Source: Bacteroidia bacterium
GTDB taxonomy: Bacteria > Bacteroidota > Bacteroidia > Flavobacteriales > Flavobacteriaceae
Assembly: GCA_030428865.1 (NCBI GenBank)
Contig: JAUIEK010000001.1
Span: 248,001 to 312,000 of the forward strand
Reading direction: 5' to 3'
Length of the DNA: 64,000 nucleotides
Part shown: piece after piece, positions 33,618-43,600 of the stretch
How positions within the stretch are numbered: position 1 is the first letter of the stretch
How the letters are laid out: every line of letters begins with the position of its first letter
Position numbers and translations under genes: made by a program
The notes under the pieces: generated by a model
Database searches by the model: none
What the model was told of the DNA's origin: nothing
Seen by the model: only the letters and a program-made list of their open reading frames with translations

Positions 33618-33914
33618 ATGAAAATATTTTTCAGGATTATTAGTTTTTTAGAAGGAACAACTTATTTACTATTACTTTTTATAGCAACTCCAATAAAATA
33701 TTTTTTAGATGATCCTCAATATGTAAAATTATTAGGAATGCCACACGGATTGCTTTTTGTGGCTTATATAGTTATTGCGTATTTAATTAAAGGTGATATG
33801 CAGTGGAAGGGTCGCGATTTTCGTATTGTCTTATTAGCTTCAATTATTCCTTTCGGTACATTTTATATAGATAAAAAATATCTAAAAGCTAACCACCACT
33901 TACAGGAGGAATAA
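33618..33914 (+). CDS. DUF3817 family small membrane protein
   Basis: A 98-residue integral membrane protein with three hydrophobic segments and the DUF3817 pattern FLEGTTYLLLLFIATPIKY, LGMPHGLLFVAYIVIAYLI and IIPFGTFYIDKKYL. Relatives are found across bacteria with no assigned function. It sits between moaE and moaD, divergent from the first. Its last 26 bases overlap the end of convergent moaD. Nothing beyond position links it to molybdopterin synthesis. Confidence 0.85.
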   Translation: MKIFFRIISFLEGTTYLLLLFIATPIKYFLDDPQYVKLLGMPHGLLFVAYIVIAYLIKGDMQWKGRDFRIVLLASIIPFGTFYIDKKYLKANHHLQEE

Positions 33915-34131
33915 TAGCTACAACATCATTTTCATTTAGTATGGTTTCATCTGAAGCATAACTCTCATTTACTGCAATTGCATACGTGTTGATCTTTGAC
34001 AATTGTGGATACTCATCTAACAACAATTTTTTTAAAGATTTTATGGAGCTGTTTTTTTCAATGGAAAGGCTTAATGAACTCGCTTTTAATAAGTCAGTAG
34101 TAATACCAAAAAGAAGAATAGTTATATTCAC
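33889..34131 (-). CDS. moaD: molybdopterin synthase sulfur-carrier subunit MoaD
   Basis: An 80-residue ubiquitin-like carrier that ends in Gly-Gly (VVAIIPPVSGG), the C-terminus that is adenylated and thiocarboxylated by the MoeB-rhodanese protein. The beta-grasp elements MNITILLFGITTDLLKASSL and YAIAVNESYASDETILNEND are present. It starts 13 nt after the stop of the DUF5686 gene and may be transcribed from that gene's promoter, an odd operon partner. Its 3' end overlaps the DUF3817 gene. Confidence 0.95.
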   Translation of the reverse strand: MNITILLFGITTDLLKASSLSLSIEKNSSIKSLKKLLLDEYPQLSKINTYAIAVNESYASDETILNENDVVAIIPPVSGG

Positions 34132-34144
34132 AACTAAAATAATT

Positions 34145-36613
34145 TTAATCTAAAATTGTTAATCCAAAAAGGAAATCACTTTTTTGAACATTGCCGTATG
34201 TAGACCTTACATAATCAACTCGTAAAAAGCGCCATTTCCCTAACCCAATGTTGTCAAGCCCTATAGAATATTCAAAATATGGTTTTCTATTGCTAGTAAA
34301 CAAGCCTCTTGTATTTGTAACCAAATGAAAGTTCAACTTATTTATTAGGGGAATTTTGCTCAGTAAAAATCCTTTAAAATTATGTTCTAAGTGAGCTTCC
34401 GCGTATCGATCATTAGAACTATGCGTGTAATAATCTAACAAACCAAATTGACTAATGTAATTAGGAACATCCATAAATCGCATTTTATTTCCGTTAGGAT
34501 GAAAGTAATCCATAAAAGCAATATCTTTTTTCTCTAGAAATATTCCAGATCGAACATTGTATCGAAAGAGCCCAAGAGTTCCAAGCGATATATCCTGCTT
34601 AATTTTTGCTAAAATCGCATCAGATTCTAAATTTTCTGTATCGGCCCCAAAGGTTTTTCGATATTGTAAATATAAAGTCGGATAATCGTCGTTTCCAATA
34701 TTGAATTTTGCATTAGGATAGGACAGATATTTTTGTCCAAAATTGATGACAGCATCTACTGTAGCGATCCAAATTTTATGTTCGGTAAAAGAAGCTGAAA
34801 AATCAGATTCATCTAGCGGATTATTAGACTTGTAAGGATAATCTTTGCCAATAATTGTATAATTGGTGGTGTTAAACAATGGTTTTCTATTTGCATACTC
34901 TAATGAAGATTGCACCCATAAACCATTTATGACTTCTTCTGAATACTGAATTTTTGTATACGCTTTTTCGTAAATTTTTAGGTAATTCTTTTTCCAAAAA
35001 AGAGAGCTAATCGTATTCCGAAGCTTTGTTAAAGGGTTTCTCCCATTAAACTGCTCTGTGGTAACTCCACCAGATACCAACAATCTATTTCGTTGAATAT
35101 TATTCCATTGTTTAGAATAAAAAATTTCAGGTCTAAATCTTTCGTCAGATAATCCATAATTAAAAGATGCTCCTATACTCCAGCGATTGCCTTTTTCATT
35201 CAGCTGTTTAGAGTAAGTCAGTTTTGTAGAAGCATTCCATCCTTGAACCGTATTAAAAGAAAGATCTGCCAGTGGAGAAGAAAAAGTCAGATTCCACTTA
35301 TTATATGAGTTGTTATACGTGTATCCTGTTACTAATGATAGTGGGTAAAACTTGTTGTTTTTTTGATCGAGTGAATCTAAAAAAGATTTAGATTTTCGTA
35401 TCGTTTTAATACTATCTTTCAGGGAATAATCACTAATTTCTTCTTTTGTTAATGGAACGGGTCTGATAGTTTTCCAGTATAGGCTGTCTTTTTCTGTGGC
35501 GTTTTTAGCAAAAGATAATACTTCGTTACTAAATGTAGTATCAGTAAAAACTGGAGAAAAATTATAGTTAGAATAGGCAGAAGAAAAATTTCCATCTACA
35601 TTAAATCCAAAAAAACTAAAACCAAAATCAATGGTTTGAGAAATTAAAACCCACGCTTCGTTTTCTTTAGAATAATTATAATCCTGTTTAAAACTTAGCT
35701 CCTTAATTACAGGAACGCCTAGTTGTTTGCCTGTTGCAGTCAGATTAGAACCATATACAGCCCAAGAATTTTCAACAATATAGATGTAGCCATTGAACAC
35801 TTTTTCATTATTTCTTTTAGGTGTTACTTTAATTTTATTGATAAGATTATTGTTTTTATCATAAAAAGATCCTGAAAGCTTGTAGGTGTAATGAGAGAAA
35901 GCATCGTTTGCAATTGGCGATATCATCTTACTATCACCAATATCCATAAGATTTTGGTATATGTCAAACCTTGCTTGCTCTGCTCTATTAAAGCTGATGC
36001 CATTATCAGAACCGCTAACTTTAGAGGCTATAATTTTCTCCTTAAAACTCTTTGGCTTTTTTTGCGAAGTTATCTCAGAAATAGTTTCTGATAAGTAAAC
36101 AATTCCACTTCTTGTAGAGTCGAGTCCACCTCCCAAATCACCAACACTCTGACCGAAAAATTTTTCAGGAGCATTTTTTACTCGAAACAATCCTTTTGAA
36201 TAAAATTTTGCAGTAAAATTTTGAAATTTATTAGTGTTTTCTTCTTTTGCATTAATTGCTTTCTTAATAATTACATTAGCTGGATTTTCCTTTGTGTTAA
36301 TAGAGATTTCATCTAGTAAAACCTGTTCTTCTTCTAACGTAATATTAAGCAGATAAGGAAACTGGTTAATAGTAACGTCCTTTGCGATTGTCTTGTAGCC
36401 CAAAAACTGAAAGACAATGGGATATTTGCCAGCTTTTTTGATATCAAGCTCATAGTAGCCATCGTCATTTGTTGTTGCTCCAGTAACTGTGCCATTTAAA
36501 TAAACACTAACAGAAGATAAAGGTTGTTTGTTTATATCTGTAACTGTTCCTCTTATTTGGGAAAAACAGGTAATAGAGATTATTAAACATATAAAAAGAA
36601 GTATGTGTTTCAT
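34145..36613 (-). CDS. DUF5686 family outer-membrane protein with carboxypeptidase-like regulatory domain
   Basis: An 822-residue exported protein with signal MKHILLFICLIISITCFSQ. I chose the ATG at 36613: 15 upstream codons would cross the promoter at 36633. Residues about 20-105 form a CarboxypepD_reg-like beta-sandwich (IRGTVTDINKQPLSSVSVYL, TNDDGYYELDI). The remainder is the DUF5686 region, rich in aromatic residues with alternating beta strands to the C-terminus (LDNIGLGKWRFLRVDYVRST), which suggests a barrel in the outer membrane. It resembles TonB-linked proteins in its N-terminal domain but no plug domain is evident. Function unknown. moaD follows in the same direction. Confidence 0.87.
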   Translation of the reverse strand: MKHILLFICLIISITCFSQIRGTVTDINKQPLSSVSVYLNGTVTGATTNDDGYYELDIKKAGKYPIVFQFLGYKTIAKDVTINQFPYLLNITLEEEQVLLDEISINTKENPANVIIKKAINAKEENTNKFQNFTAKFYSKGLFRVKNAPEKFFGQSVGDLGGGLDSTRSGIVYLSETISEITSQKKPKSFKEKIIASKVSGSDNGISFNRAEQARFDIYQNLMDIGDSKMISPIANDAFSHYTYKLSGSFYDKNNNLINKIKVTPKRNNEKVFNGYIYIVENSWAVYGSNLTATGKQLGVPVIKELSFKQDYNYSKENEAWVLISQTIDFGFSFFGFNVDGNFSSAYSNYNFSPVFTDTTFSNEVLSFAKNATEKDSLYWKTIRPVPLTKEEISDYSLKDSIKTIRKSKSFLDSLDQKNNKFYPLSLVTGYTYNNSYNKWNLTFSSPLADLSFNTVQGWNASTKLTYSKQLNEKGNRWSIGASFNYGLSDERFRPEIFYSKQWNNIQRNRLLVSGGVTTEQFNGRNPLTKLRNTISSLFWKKNYLKIYEKAYTKIQYSEEVINGLWVQSSLEYANRKPLFNTTNYTIIGKDYPYKSNNPLDESDFSASFTEHKIWIATVDAVINFGQKYLSYPNAKFNIGNDDYPTLYLQYRKTFGADTENLESDAILAKIKQDISLGTLGLFRYNVRSGIFLEKKDIAFMDYFHPNGNKMRFMDVPNYISQFGLLDYYTHSSNDRYAEAHLEHNFKGFLLSKIPLINKLNFHLVTNTRGLFTSNRKPYFEYSIGLDNIGLGKWRFLRVDYVRSTYGNVQKSDFLFGLTILD

Positions 36614-36632
36614 AAAAGAGTATAAGTTAAAG

Positions 36633-36640
36633 CAAAGATA
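36633..36640 (-). promoter_or_regulatory. -7 element for DUF5686 gene
   Basis: TATCTTTG on the minus strand. Predicted start about 13 nt before the ATG at 36613. Confidence 0.5.
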
Positions 36641-36707
36641 ACAGATAAGATCTTTCATTAAAGGTTGTCTATAGTATATAAAATGAGAAAGTTAATACAG
36701 TAATGTC

Positions 36708-36715
36708 TATTTTTG
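36708..36715 (+). promoter_or_regulatory. -7 element for queG
   Basis: TATTTTTG on the plus strand. Predicted start about 11 nt before the GTG at 36733. Confidence 0.5.
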
Positions 36716-36732
36716 AGGTCTAAGATTTTCAG

Positions 36733-37662
36733 GTGAGCCGAGTAGAAAAACACAGTCAATTTATTAAAGAAGAAGCCAAGAGGTTGGGTTTTTTAGATTG
36801 TGGTATTGCAGAAGCAACTTTTTTAGAAGAAGAAGCGCCTAGGTTAGAAACTTGGTTAAATAAAGGCTTTCAGGGAGAAATGGGTTATATGGAAAATCAC
36901 TTTGATAAGAGATTAGACCCTAGATTGTTGGTTGAAGGAGCTAAATCGGTTATATCTCTTAGTTATAATTATTATCCAGAAGTTAAGCAAAAAGAAGATT
37001 CTTATCATGTTGCCAAGTATGCTTATGGAGAGGATTATCACCATATAATTAAAGCAAAATTAAGAGAGCTACTTTCTTCTATTCAAGAAGAAATAGGAGA
37101 AGTAAATGGCAGAGCTTTTGTTGACTCTGCACCAGTTTTAGAGAGAGCTTGGGCAGAAAGAGCAGGATTAGGATGGAATGGAAAACATACTTTATTAATT
37201 CAAAAACAACAAGGCTCTTTCTTTTTTTTAGCAGAGTTGATAATTGATTTAGAATTGGCTTATGATGAACCTTTTACAACGAATCATTGCGGAACCTGTA
37301 CCAAATGCATAGATGCATGCCCTACCCAAGCAATTTTGCCAAGTAATGAATTGGATGCAAGCAAGTGTATTTCTTATCTCACGATAGAACTTAAGGATAA
37401 CATTCCTAATGATTACAAAGGACTTTTTAAAGACTGGATGTTTGGGTGTGATATTTGCCAAGATGTATGCCCTTGGAATCGTTTTTCTTCTCCTAACAAA
37501 GAATCTCTTTTTCAACCCAGCGAAGAGCTTCTTCAGTTTAACAAAAAAGATTGGGAAGAAATTACAGAAGAAACATTTAAAAAAGTCTTTAAAAAATCCG
37601 CTGTAAAACGCACAAAATATACAGGCCTGAAAAGAAATATCAAGTTTTTAAAAGAAACCTGA
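36733..37662 (+). CDS. queG: epoxyqueuosine reductase QueG
   Basis: A 309-residue cobalamin- and iron-sulfur-dependent enzyme that reduces epoxyqueuosine to queuosine in tRNA. N-terminal blocks are [20 protein letters not shown] and [20 protein letters not shown]. The catalytic-domain segment is [20 protein letters not shown]. There are two 4Fe-4S motifs: [16 protein letters not shown] and [13 protein letters not shown]. It begins at GTG (36733), preceded by AGG, with a good promoter upstream. The C-terminal HEAT-like extension seen in some family members is absent. Confidence 0.95.
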   Translation: MSRVEKHSQFIKEEAKRLGFLDCGIAEATFLEEEAPRLETWLNKGFQGEMGYMENHFDKRLDPRLLVEGAKSVISLSYNYYPEVKQKEDSYHVAKYAYGEDYHHIIKAKLRELLSSIQEEIGEVNGRAFVDSAPVLERAWAERAGLGWNGKHTLLIQKQQGSFFFLAELIIDLELAYDEPFTTNHCGTCTKCIDACPTQAILPSNELDASKCISYLTIELKDNIPNDYKGLFKDWMFGCDICQDVCPWNRFSSPNKESLFQPSEELLQFNKKDWEEITEETFKKVFKKSAVKRTKYTGLKRNIKFLKET

Positions 37663-37689
37663 TAATAAGATATCTTTAAGCTAAAAACC

Positions 37690-37697
37690 TATATTTG
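37690..37697 (+). promoter_or_regulatory. -7 element for malic enzyme gene
   Basis: TATATTTG, 26 nt before the ATG at 37723. Confidence 0.5.
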
Positions 37698-37722
37698 CAG
37701 TTACTTAGTAAACAACTATTAC

Positions 37723-40002
37723 ATGAGTGATTCTAGAAAAAGAAGAGAGGCTTTGTTGTATCATGCAAAACCGAAGCCTGGTAAAATAGCTGTAGTTCCT
37801 ACCAAAAAATATGCAACCCAACACGACTTGTCATTGGCATATTCTCCAGGAGTTGCAGAGCCTTGTCTAGAAATAGCAAAGGATAAAAACAACGTTTACA
37901 AGTATACATCTAAAAGTAATTTAGTAGCTGTAATATCGAATGGAACAGCTGTTTTAGGTTTAGGAGATATTGGTCCAGAAGCATCCAAGCCTGTGATGGA
38001 AGGAAAAGGCTTGTTGTTCAAAATCTTTGCTGATATTGATGTGTTTGATATAGAAGTTGACGCCACAGATGTAGATAAGTTTGTAGAAACAGTAAAAGCA
38101 ATCTCTCCTACTTTTGGAGGAATTAATTTAGAGGATATAAAAGCTCCAGAAGCTTTTGAAATAGAAAGAAGATTAAAAGAAGAGCTTGATATTCCTGTAA
38201 TGCACGATGACCAGCACGGAACAGCAATTATTTCTGCTGCGGCTCTTAAAAATGCCATTGAGTTGACAGGAAAAAATATAGAAGAACTACAAGTAGTTGT
38301 TAACGGAGCAGGTGCTGCAGCAATCTCTTGCTCTCGTTTGTATTTACAACTCGGAATAAAGCAAGAAAATATTATAATGTGTGATAGTAAAGGTGTTATC
38401 ACAAAAAACAGAAAAAACTTAACGGATCAAAAAAAGGAGTTTGCTACAAATAAAGATGTTTCTACTTTAGAGGAAGCTATGCATAATGCAGATGTATTTA
38501 TAGGTCTTTCTAAAGGAAATGTAGTAACACCCGAAATGTTATTATCTATGGCAAAAGACCCAATTGTTTTTGCTATGGCAAACCCCGACCCTGAAATCGA
38601 TTATGATCTAGCTTTGCAAACTAGAGAAGATATTATCATGGCTACTGGCCGATCAGATCATCCTAATCAAGTAAATAATGTATTGGGCTTTCCATTTATT
38701 TTTAGAGGAGCACTAGATGTTCGTGCTACAAAAATTAATGAAGAAATGAAAATGGCAGCAGTTCATGCGCTGGCAGATTTAGCAAAACAATCTGTGCCAG
38801 AACAAGTAAACATTGTATATGATGAGATTAGCTTGTCTTTTGGTAAAGATTACATTATTCCAAAACCGTTTGATCCTAGGTTGATTTATGAAATTCCACC
38901 AGCAATTGCGAAAGCAGCAATTGAATCGGGTGTTGCACAAGAGCCAATAGAAGATTGGGAGAAATATAGAGAAGAGTTAATGGATCGATCTGGCGCAGGC
39001 ACAAAAGAAGTCAGATTATTACATAATAGAGCAAAAAGAAATCCGAAAAAAATAGTATTTGCAGAAGCAGATCAGCTAGATGTTTTAAAAGCAGCTCAAC
39101 TGGTTCATGAAGAAAAAATAGGTTATCCTATTTTATTGGGTAAAAAAGAGGTGATTTTAGAACTTAAAGACGAATTAGGATTTGTTGCTGATGTGCCTAT
39201 TATTGACCCAAAAACAGATGAGCAAGAAAAAACACGAAATCGTTTTGCGGAGATTTATTGGAAAACTAGGCAACGCAAAGGAATTACTTTGTTACAAGCT
39301 AAAAAATTAATGCGAGAGCGTAATTATTTTGCTGCGATGATGGTAAATGAAGGCGATGCAGATTGTATGATCACAGGATATTCTAGACCCTATCCAACAG
39401 TTGTAAAGCCAATGATAGAGCTTATTGGAAAAGATAGAGGAGTTACCCGAATTGCGGCGGCTAATTTAATGCTTACAAAACAAGGTCCTTTGTTTTTGGC
39501 AGATACAACTATCAATATTAATCCAACTGCTAAAGACTTGGCAAAAATTTCTCAAATGACATATAAAATAGCAAAGATGTTTGGAATGGATCCAAATATT
39601 GCAATGTTGTCATTTTCTAACTTTGGATCTTCTAACTCAGAGAGTTCTAAAAAAATACAAGATGCTGTTGCGTATATCCACAGGCATTTTCCTCATGTAT
39701 CTATTGACGGAGAATTGCAAGCAGATTTTGCATTAAACCCAGAGTTACTTGCAAAAGAATTTCCTTTCTCAAAGCTTAATGGTAAAAAAGTAAATGTGCT
39801 AATTTTCCCAAATTTAGATGCAGCCAACATAACTTATAAATTACTAAAACAAGTTGACGAAGCTGTTTCTATAGGACCTATCATACTAGGGTTTAAAAAA
39901 CCTGTTCACATTTTACAATTAGGAGCTAGTGTAGACGAAATGGTTAATATGGCTGCTGTTGCTGTTGTAGACGCACAACAAAAAGAAAGGTTAAACAAAT
40001 AA
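37723..40002 (+). CDS. maeB: NADP-dependent malic enzyme with C-terminal phosphotransacetylase-like domain
   Basis: A 759-residue MaeB-type enzyme that decarboxylates malate to pyruvate with NADP+. The N-terminal part (1-425) is the malic enzyme: LSLAYSPGVAEPCLEI, the metal-binding LDIPVMHDDQHGTAIISAAA, VVVNGAGAAAISCSRLY (nucleotide loop) and IVFAMANPDPEID. The C-terminal 330 residues are phosphotransacetylase-like (KIVFAEADQLDVLKAAQLVH; NFGSSNSESSKKIQDAV). In characterised MaeB proteins this domain is regulatory, sensing acetyl-CoA, and not catalytic. It has its own promoter. ruvA follows after 27 nt. Confidence 0.95.
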   Translation: MSDSRKRREALLYHAKPKPGKIAVVPTKKYATQHDLSLAYSPGVAEPCLEIAKDKNNVYKYTSKSNLVAVISNGTAVLGLGDIGPEASKPVMEGKGLLFKIFADIDVFDIEVDATDVDKFVETVKAISPTFGGINLEDIKAPEAFEIERRLKEELDIPVMHDDQHGTAIISAAALKNAIELTGKNIEELQVVVNGAGAAAISCSRLYLQLGIKQENIIMCDSKGVITKNRKNLTDQKKEFATNKDVSTLEEAMHNADVFIGLSKGNVVTPEMLLSMAKDPIVFAMANPDPEIDYDLALQTREDIIMATGRSDHPNQVNNVLGFPFIFRGALDVRATKINEEMKMAAVHALADLAKQSVPEQVNIVYDEISLSFGKDYIIPKPFDPRLIYEIPPAIAKAAIESGVAQEPIEDWEKYREELMDRSGAGTKEVRLLHNRAKRNPKKIVFAEADQLDVLKAAQLVHEEKIGYPILLGKKEVILELKDELGFVADVPIIDPKTDEQEKTRNRFAEIYWKTRQRKGITLLQAKKLMRERNYFAAMMVNEGDADCMITGYSRPYPTVVKPMIELIGKDRGVTRIAAANLMLTKQGPLFLADTTININPTAKDLAKISQMTYKIAKMFGMDPNIAMLSFSNFGSSNSESSKKIQDAVAYIHRHFPHVSIDGELQADFALNPELLAKEFPFSKLNGKKVNVLIFPNLDAANITYKLLKQVDEAVSIGPIILGFKKPVHILQLGASVDEMVNMAAVAVVDAQQKERLNK

Positions 40003-40029
40003 TTTATACATTACAGTTATTTTTAGGGG

Positions 40030-40611
40030 ATGATTACACAAATAACAGGAAAACTCATAGAAAAAAATCCAACACATGTAGTAATCGATTGTTCAGGAGT
40101 AGGTTATTTATTGCATATTTCTTTGCAAACTTTTTCTAAGTTGCCTGATAATGAGTTGGTAACACTCTATTCTCATCTTTCAATACGTGAAGATGCTCAT
40201 ACATTGTATGGTTTTATAGATAAGTTAGAAAGAGAAGTTTTCAGATTGTTAACGTCTGTTTCTGGAGTAGGACCTAGTACGGCTAGAACTATGTTGTCTT
40301 CTATGGATACAGAAGAAATTCAGCAAGCGATTGCTTCAGAAAACGTAAGTGTTATTCAATCCGTTAAAGGAATAGGTGCAAAAACTGCTCAACGAGTTAT
40401 AGTTGATTTAAAAGATAAAATTGTAAAAATGGGAGACTTCACAGAAGTTCTTGCTGCTACAAACAATACAAATAAAGAAGAAGCGTTATCTGCATTAGAA
40501 GTTTTAGGGTTTTCTAGAAAACAATCTGACAAGATAGTTTCATCCATAGTAAAAGAAAATCCAGAAGCTTCGGTGGAACTAGTAATTAAATTAGCTCTAA
40601 AGAATTTATAG
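40030..40611 (+). CDS. ruvA: Holliday junction DNA helicase subunit RuvA
   Basis: A 193-residue junction-binding subunit that targets the RuvB motor. It has an OB-fold N-terminus (MITQITGKLIEKNPTHVVID), tandem helix-hairpin-helix motifs (LLTSVSGVGPSTARTMLSSM; VKGIGAKTAQRVIVDLKDKI), and a small C-terminal UBA-like RuvB-binding domain (EEALSALEVLGFSRKQSDK). It is directly upstream of sprA (4 nt), the order seen in many Flavobacteria. Confidence 0.96.
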   Translation: MITQITGKLIEKNPTHVVIDCSGVGYLLHISLQTFSKLPDNELVTLYSHLSIREDAHTLYGFIDKLEREVFRLLTSVSGVGPSTARTMLSSMDTEEIQQAIASENVSVIQSVKGIGAKTAQRVIVDLKDKIVKMGDFTEVLAATNNTNKEEALSALEVLGFSRKQSDKIVSSIVKENPEASVELVIKLALKNL

Positions 40612-40615
40612 TCAA

Positions 40616-43600
40616 TTGAATAAGGGGTTCAAAAATATTTTTTTGGTTGTTCTTTTAATGTGCTTATGTAGCTCTCTGTCTTGGGCGCAACAAGCAACAG
40701 TCAAAAAAGATTCAATTTTAGTCAAGAAGGATACCGTTCCGCTAAAATTTAACTTCAAACATGGTCAAAAAGGAGGAATATTTTTAAATAATGGTGCAGA
40801 GCAACGTGTTATTTACGATCGTGTTTTAAACAAGTATGTTATTGTAGAAAAGATAGGAGATTACTATGTAAGAACTCCTATTTTTATGACTCCTAAAGAA
40901 TACCAAGAATATCGATTGCAGCGAGATATGTTGGAGTATTTTAAAGAAAAAGTAGCTGCAACTAGTAAGCGAAAGGGATCAGAAAAAAACAGAAAAGATC
41001 TGCTACCAAGCTATTATGTAAACTCTGAATTTTTTGAATCTGTATTTGGAGGAAACAAAGTTGAGTTTACACCTACAGGTAGTGTTAATGTGAGGCTAGG
41101 GTTCATTTATCAAAATATAGACAACCCTCAATTATCAGAAGAAAATAGAAGCAATTTTACATTTGATTTTAATCAACAAGTTAGTGCCGGATTACAGGCA
41201 AAGGTAGGAGAACGATTAAAATTTACTGCAAACTACGATACGCAGTCTACATTTGATTTTCAAAACCTGATTAAACTAGAATACACTCCAAACGAAGATA
41301 ATATTATACAAGGTATTGAGGCAGGTAACGTTACAATGCCCATTAAAAATTCGTTGATTAATGGAGCACAGAGTTTATTTGGCGTTAAAACGAAATTGCA
41401 ATTTGGTAAAACTAATATTACTGCTGTTTTCTCACAACAGAATTCAGAGAGCAAAGTGGTAACAGCAGAAGGAGGTTCTTCTATTCAGGAATTTGAGTTA
41501 CGTACAACAGATTATGATACAGATAGACACTTTTTTCTGTCACACTATTTTAGAGATAATTATGCAAACGCATTAAGAAACCCACCATTAATTAGTAGCC
41601 CAATAAATATAACTAGAGTAGAGGTTTGGATAACCAATAGAAATGCATCTGTTGAAGATTTTAGAAATATTGTTGCGTTTGCTGATATTGGAGAATCTAA
41701 CCCGAATGTACTAGTAAACTCAAATGTCGATCCAGTATCACCGCCTTCTGTTAATGGAATAAACATACCTGCCAATGAAGCAAATGAGATCAATAATCTC
41801 TTAACAGAGAATGACGGAAATGGTCGGATACGAAGTGTAGCAACGGTGAATTCGGCATTAGAATCAGATTTTAACATGCAGGAAGGAACAGATTATAGTT
41901 TGTTGCAAAACGCGCGTAAACTGCAACCTAATGAATATACGTTACATCCTCAACTGGGATATATCTCTTTAAATAGAAGGTTGAATGATGGAGAAATTCT
42001 TGCAGTTGCTTATGAGTATACAGTTGTAGGAGCATCAAGCGAAGAAACATCTTTTAAAGTAGGAGAGTTTTCTAATGATGGAATAACAGCACCAGCAAAC
42101 TTAGCCGTAAAATTGTTGCGGAGTGAGATTCTGCAAACAAAAAGAACTCGAAACGGAGAAGAAGAAGCTTTCCCTACTTGGCGTTTGATGATGAAAAACA
42201 TATATGCGCTAGGAGCTTTTCCGCTTAGTCAAGACGGATTTCGTTTAGAGGTTCAATATCGAGATGATCAAACAGGAATTCCTTCTAATGTACTTCAAAA
42301 TGCACAAACTAATGGGGTTGCAACAACTCCTTTAATTCAATTATTTGATTTAGATCGTTTAGATCAGGCTCAATTTCAAAGTCCAGACGGCTTTTTTGAT
42401 TATCTAGAAAACATAACGATAAACTCTCAAAACGGATACATTATATTTCCGCATCCAGAACCTTTTGGAGAAGGTTTAGAACCTATATTAACAAATCCAC
42501 AAGATGAATTATTTTTATTCAACGACCTTTATTTAGAAACAAAAATTCAGGCTAAGAACAATCATCAAGACAGAGATAAATATATACTAAAAGGATATTT
42601 CAAATCGCAAAATTCAGGAGGAATCTCAATAGGAGCATTTAACGTGCCTAGAGGATCTGTTACTGTAACGGCAGGAGGTAGGCAATTGGTGGAAGGAGTA
42701 GATTATGTGGTAGATTATCAATTAGGTAGAGTTCAAATAATCGACCCAGGGTTGCAATCTTCAGGGACACCCATTCAAATTTCTACAGAAAATAATGCTG
42801 TTTTCAATCAGCAACGAAAAACATTTATGGGAATTGATGTTGAGCATCGTTTCTCAGAAGATTTTATTATTGGAGGGACTATTTTAAATGTTAACGAGCG
42901 TCCGCTAACACCTAAGATTAATTTTGGTAATGAACCTATTAACAACACAATGTTAGGGTTTAATTTAGATTATTCAACAGAAATGCCTTTGTTTACCAAG
43001 TGGGCAAATAAACTTCCTTTTGTAGATACAGATGCTCCTTCAAATTTATCTATTAGAGCAGATATGGCTTATTTGCTACCAGGTTCTCCAAGCGGAATTG
43101 ATGTTACAGGAGAGGCCACTGCATATGTAGATGATTTTGAAGCATCTCAAATACCTATAAGTTTATTAAATCCTCTAGAATGGTATATGGCAAGTACGCC
43201 CAGAGGTTCTAGTATAGATTTAGGCGGAAATGTACCACAAGATGATTTATCATACAACGATCAAAGAGCACGATTGGCTTGGTATAATATTGATCAGATA
43301 TTTTACGGAGTAGGAGCAAAACCGAGTAATATAGATGCTGATGAATTGTCGAGAGCAGAAACAAGGCAAGTTAACTTTGGTGAGTTATTTCCAAACCAAC
43401 AGTTAGATGTTACACAAAATGCATTGGTTCGAACGTTTGATTTAGCTTTTTATCCTAGTGAAAGAGGACCTTATAATTTTGATACAGGTGCAAGTGTTGA
43501 TAGCAACGGTTTATTTGATGACCCACAGAATCGTTGGGGAGGAGTAATGACATCTTTAAACACTAATAATTTTGATCAAGCAAATGTGGAGTACATCCAG

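Noticed and set aside
41560..41877. Minus-strand open frame inside sprA
   Set aside because: Lies wholly in the SprA coding sequence, with no family match and no upstream signals.
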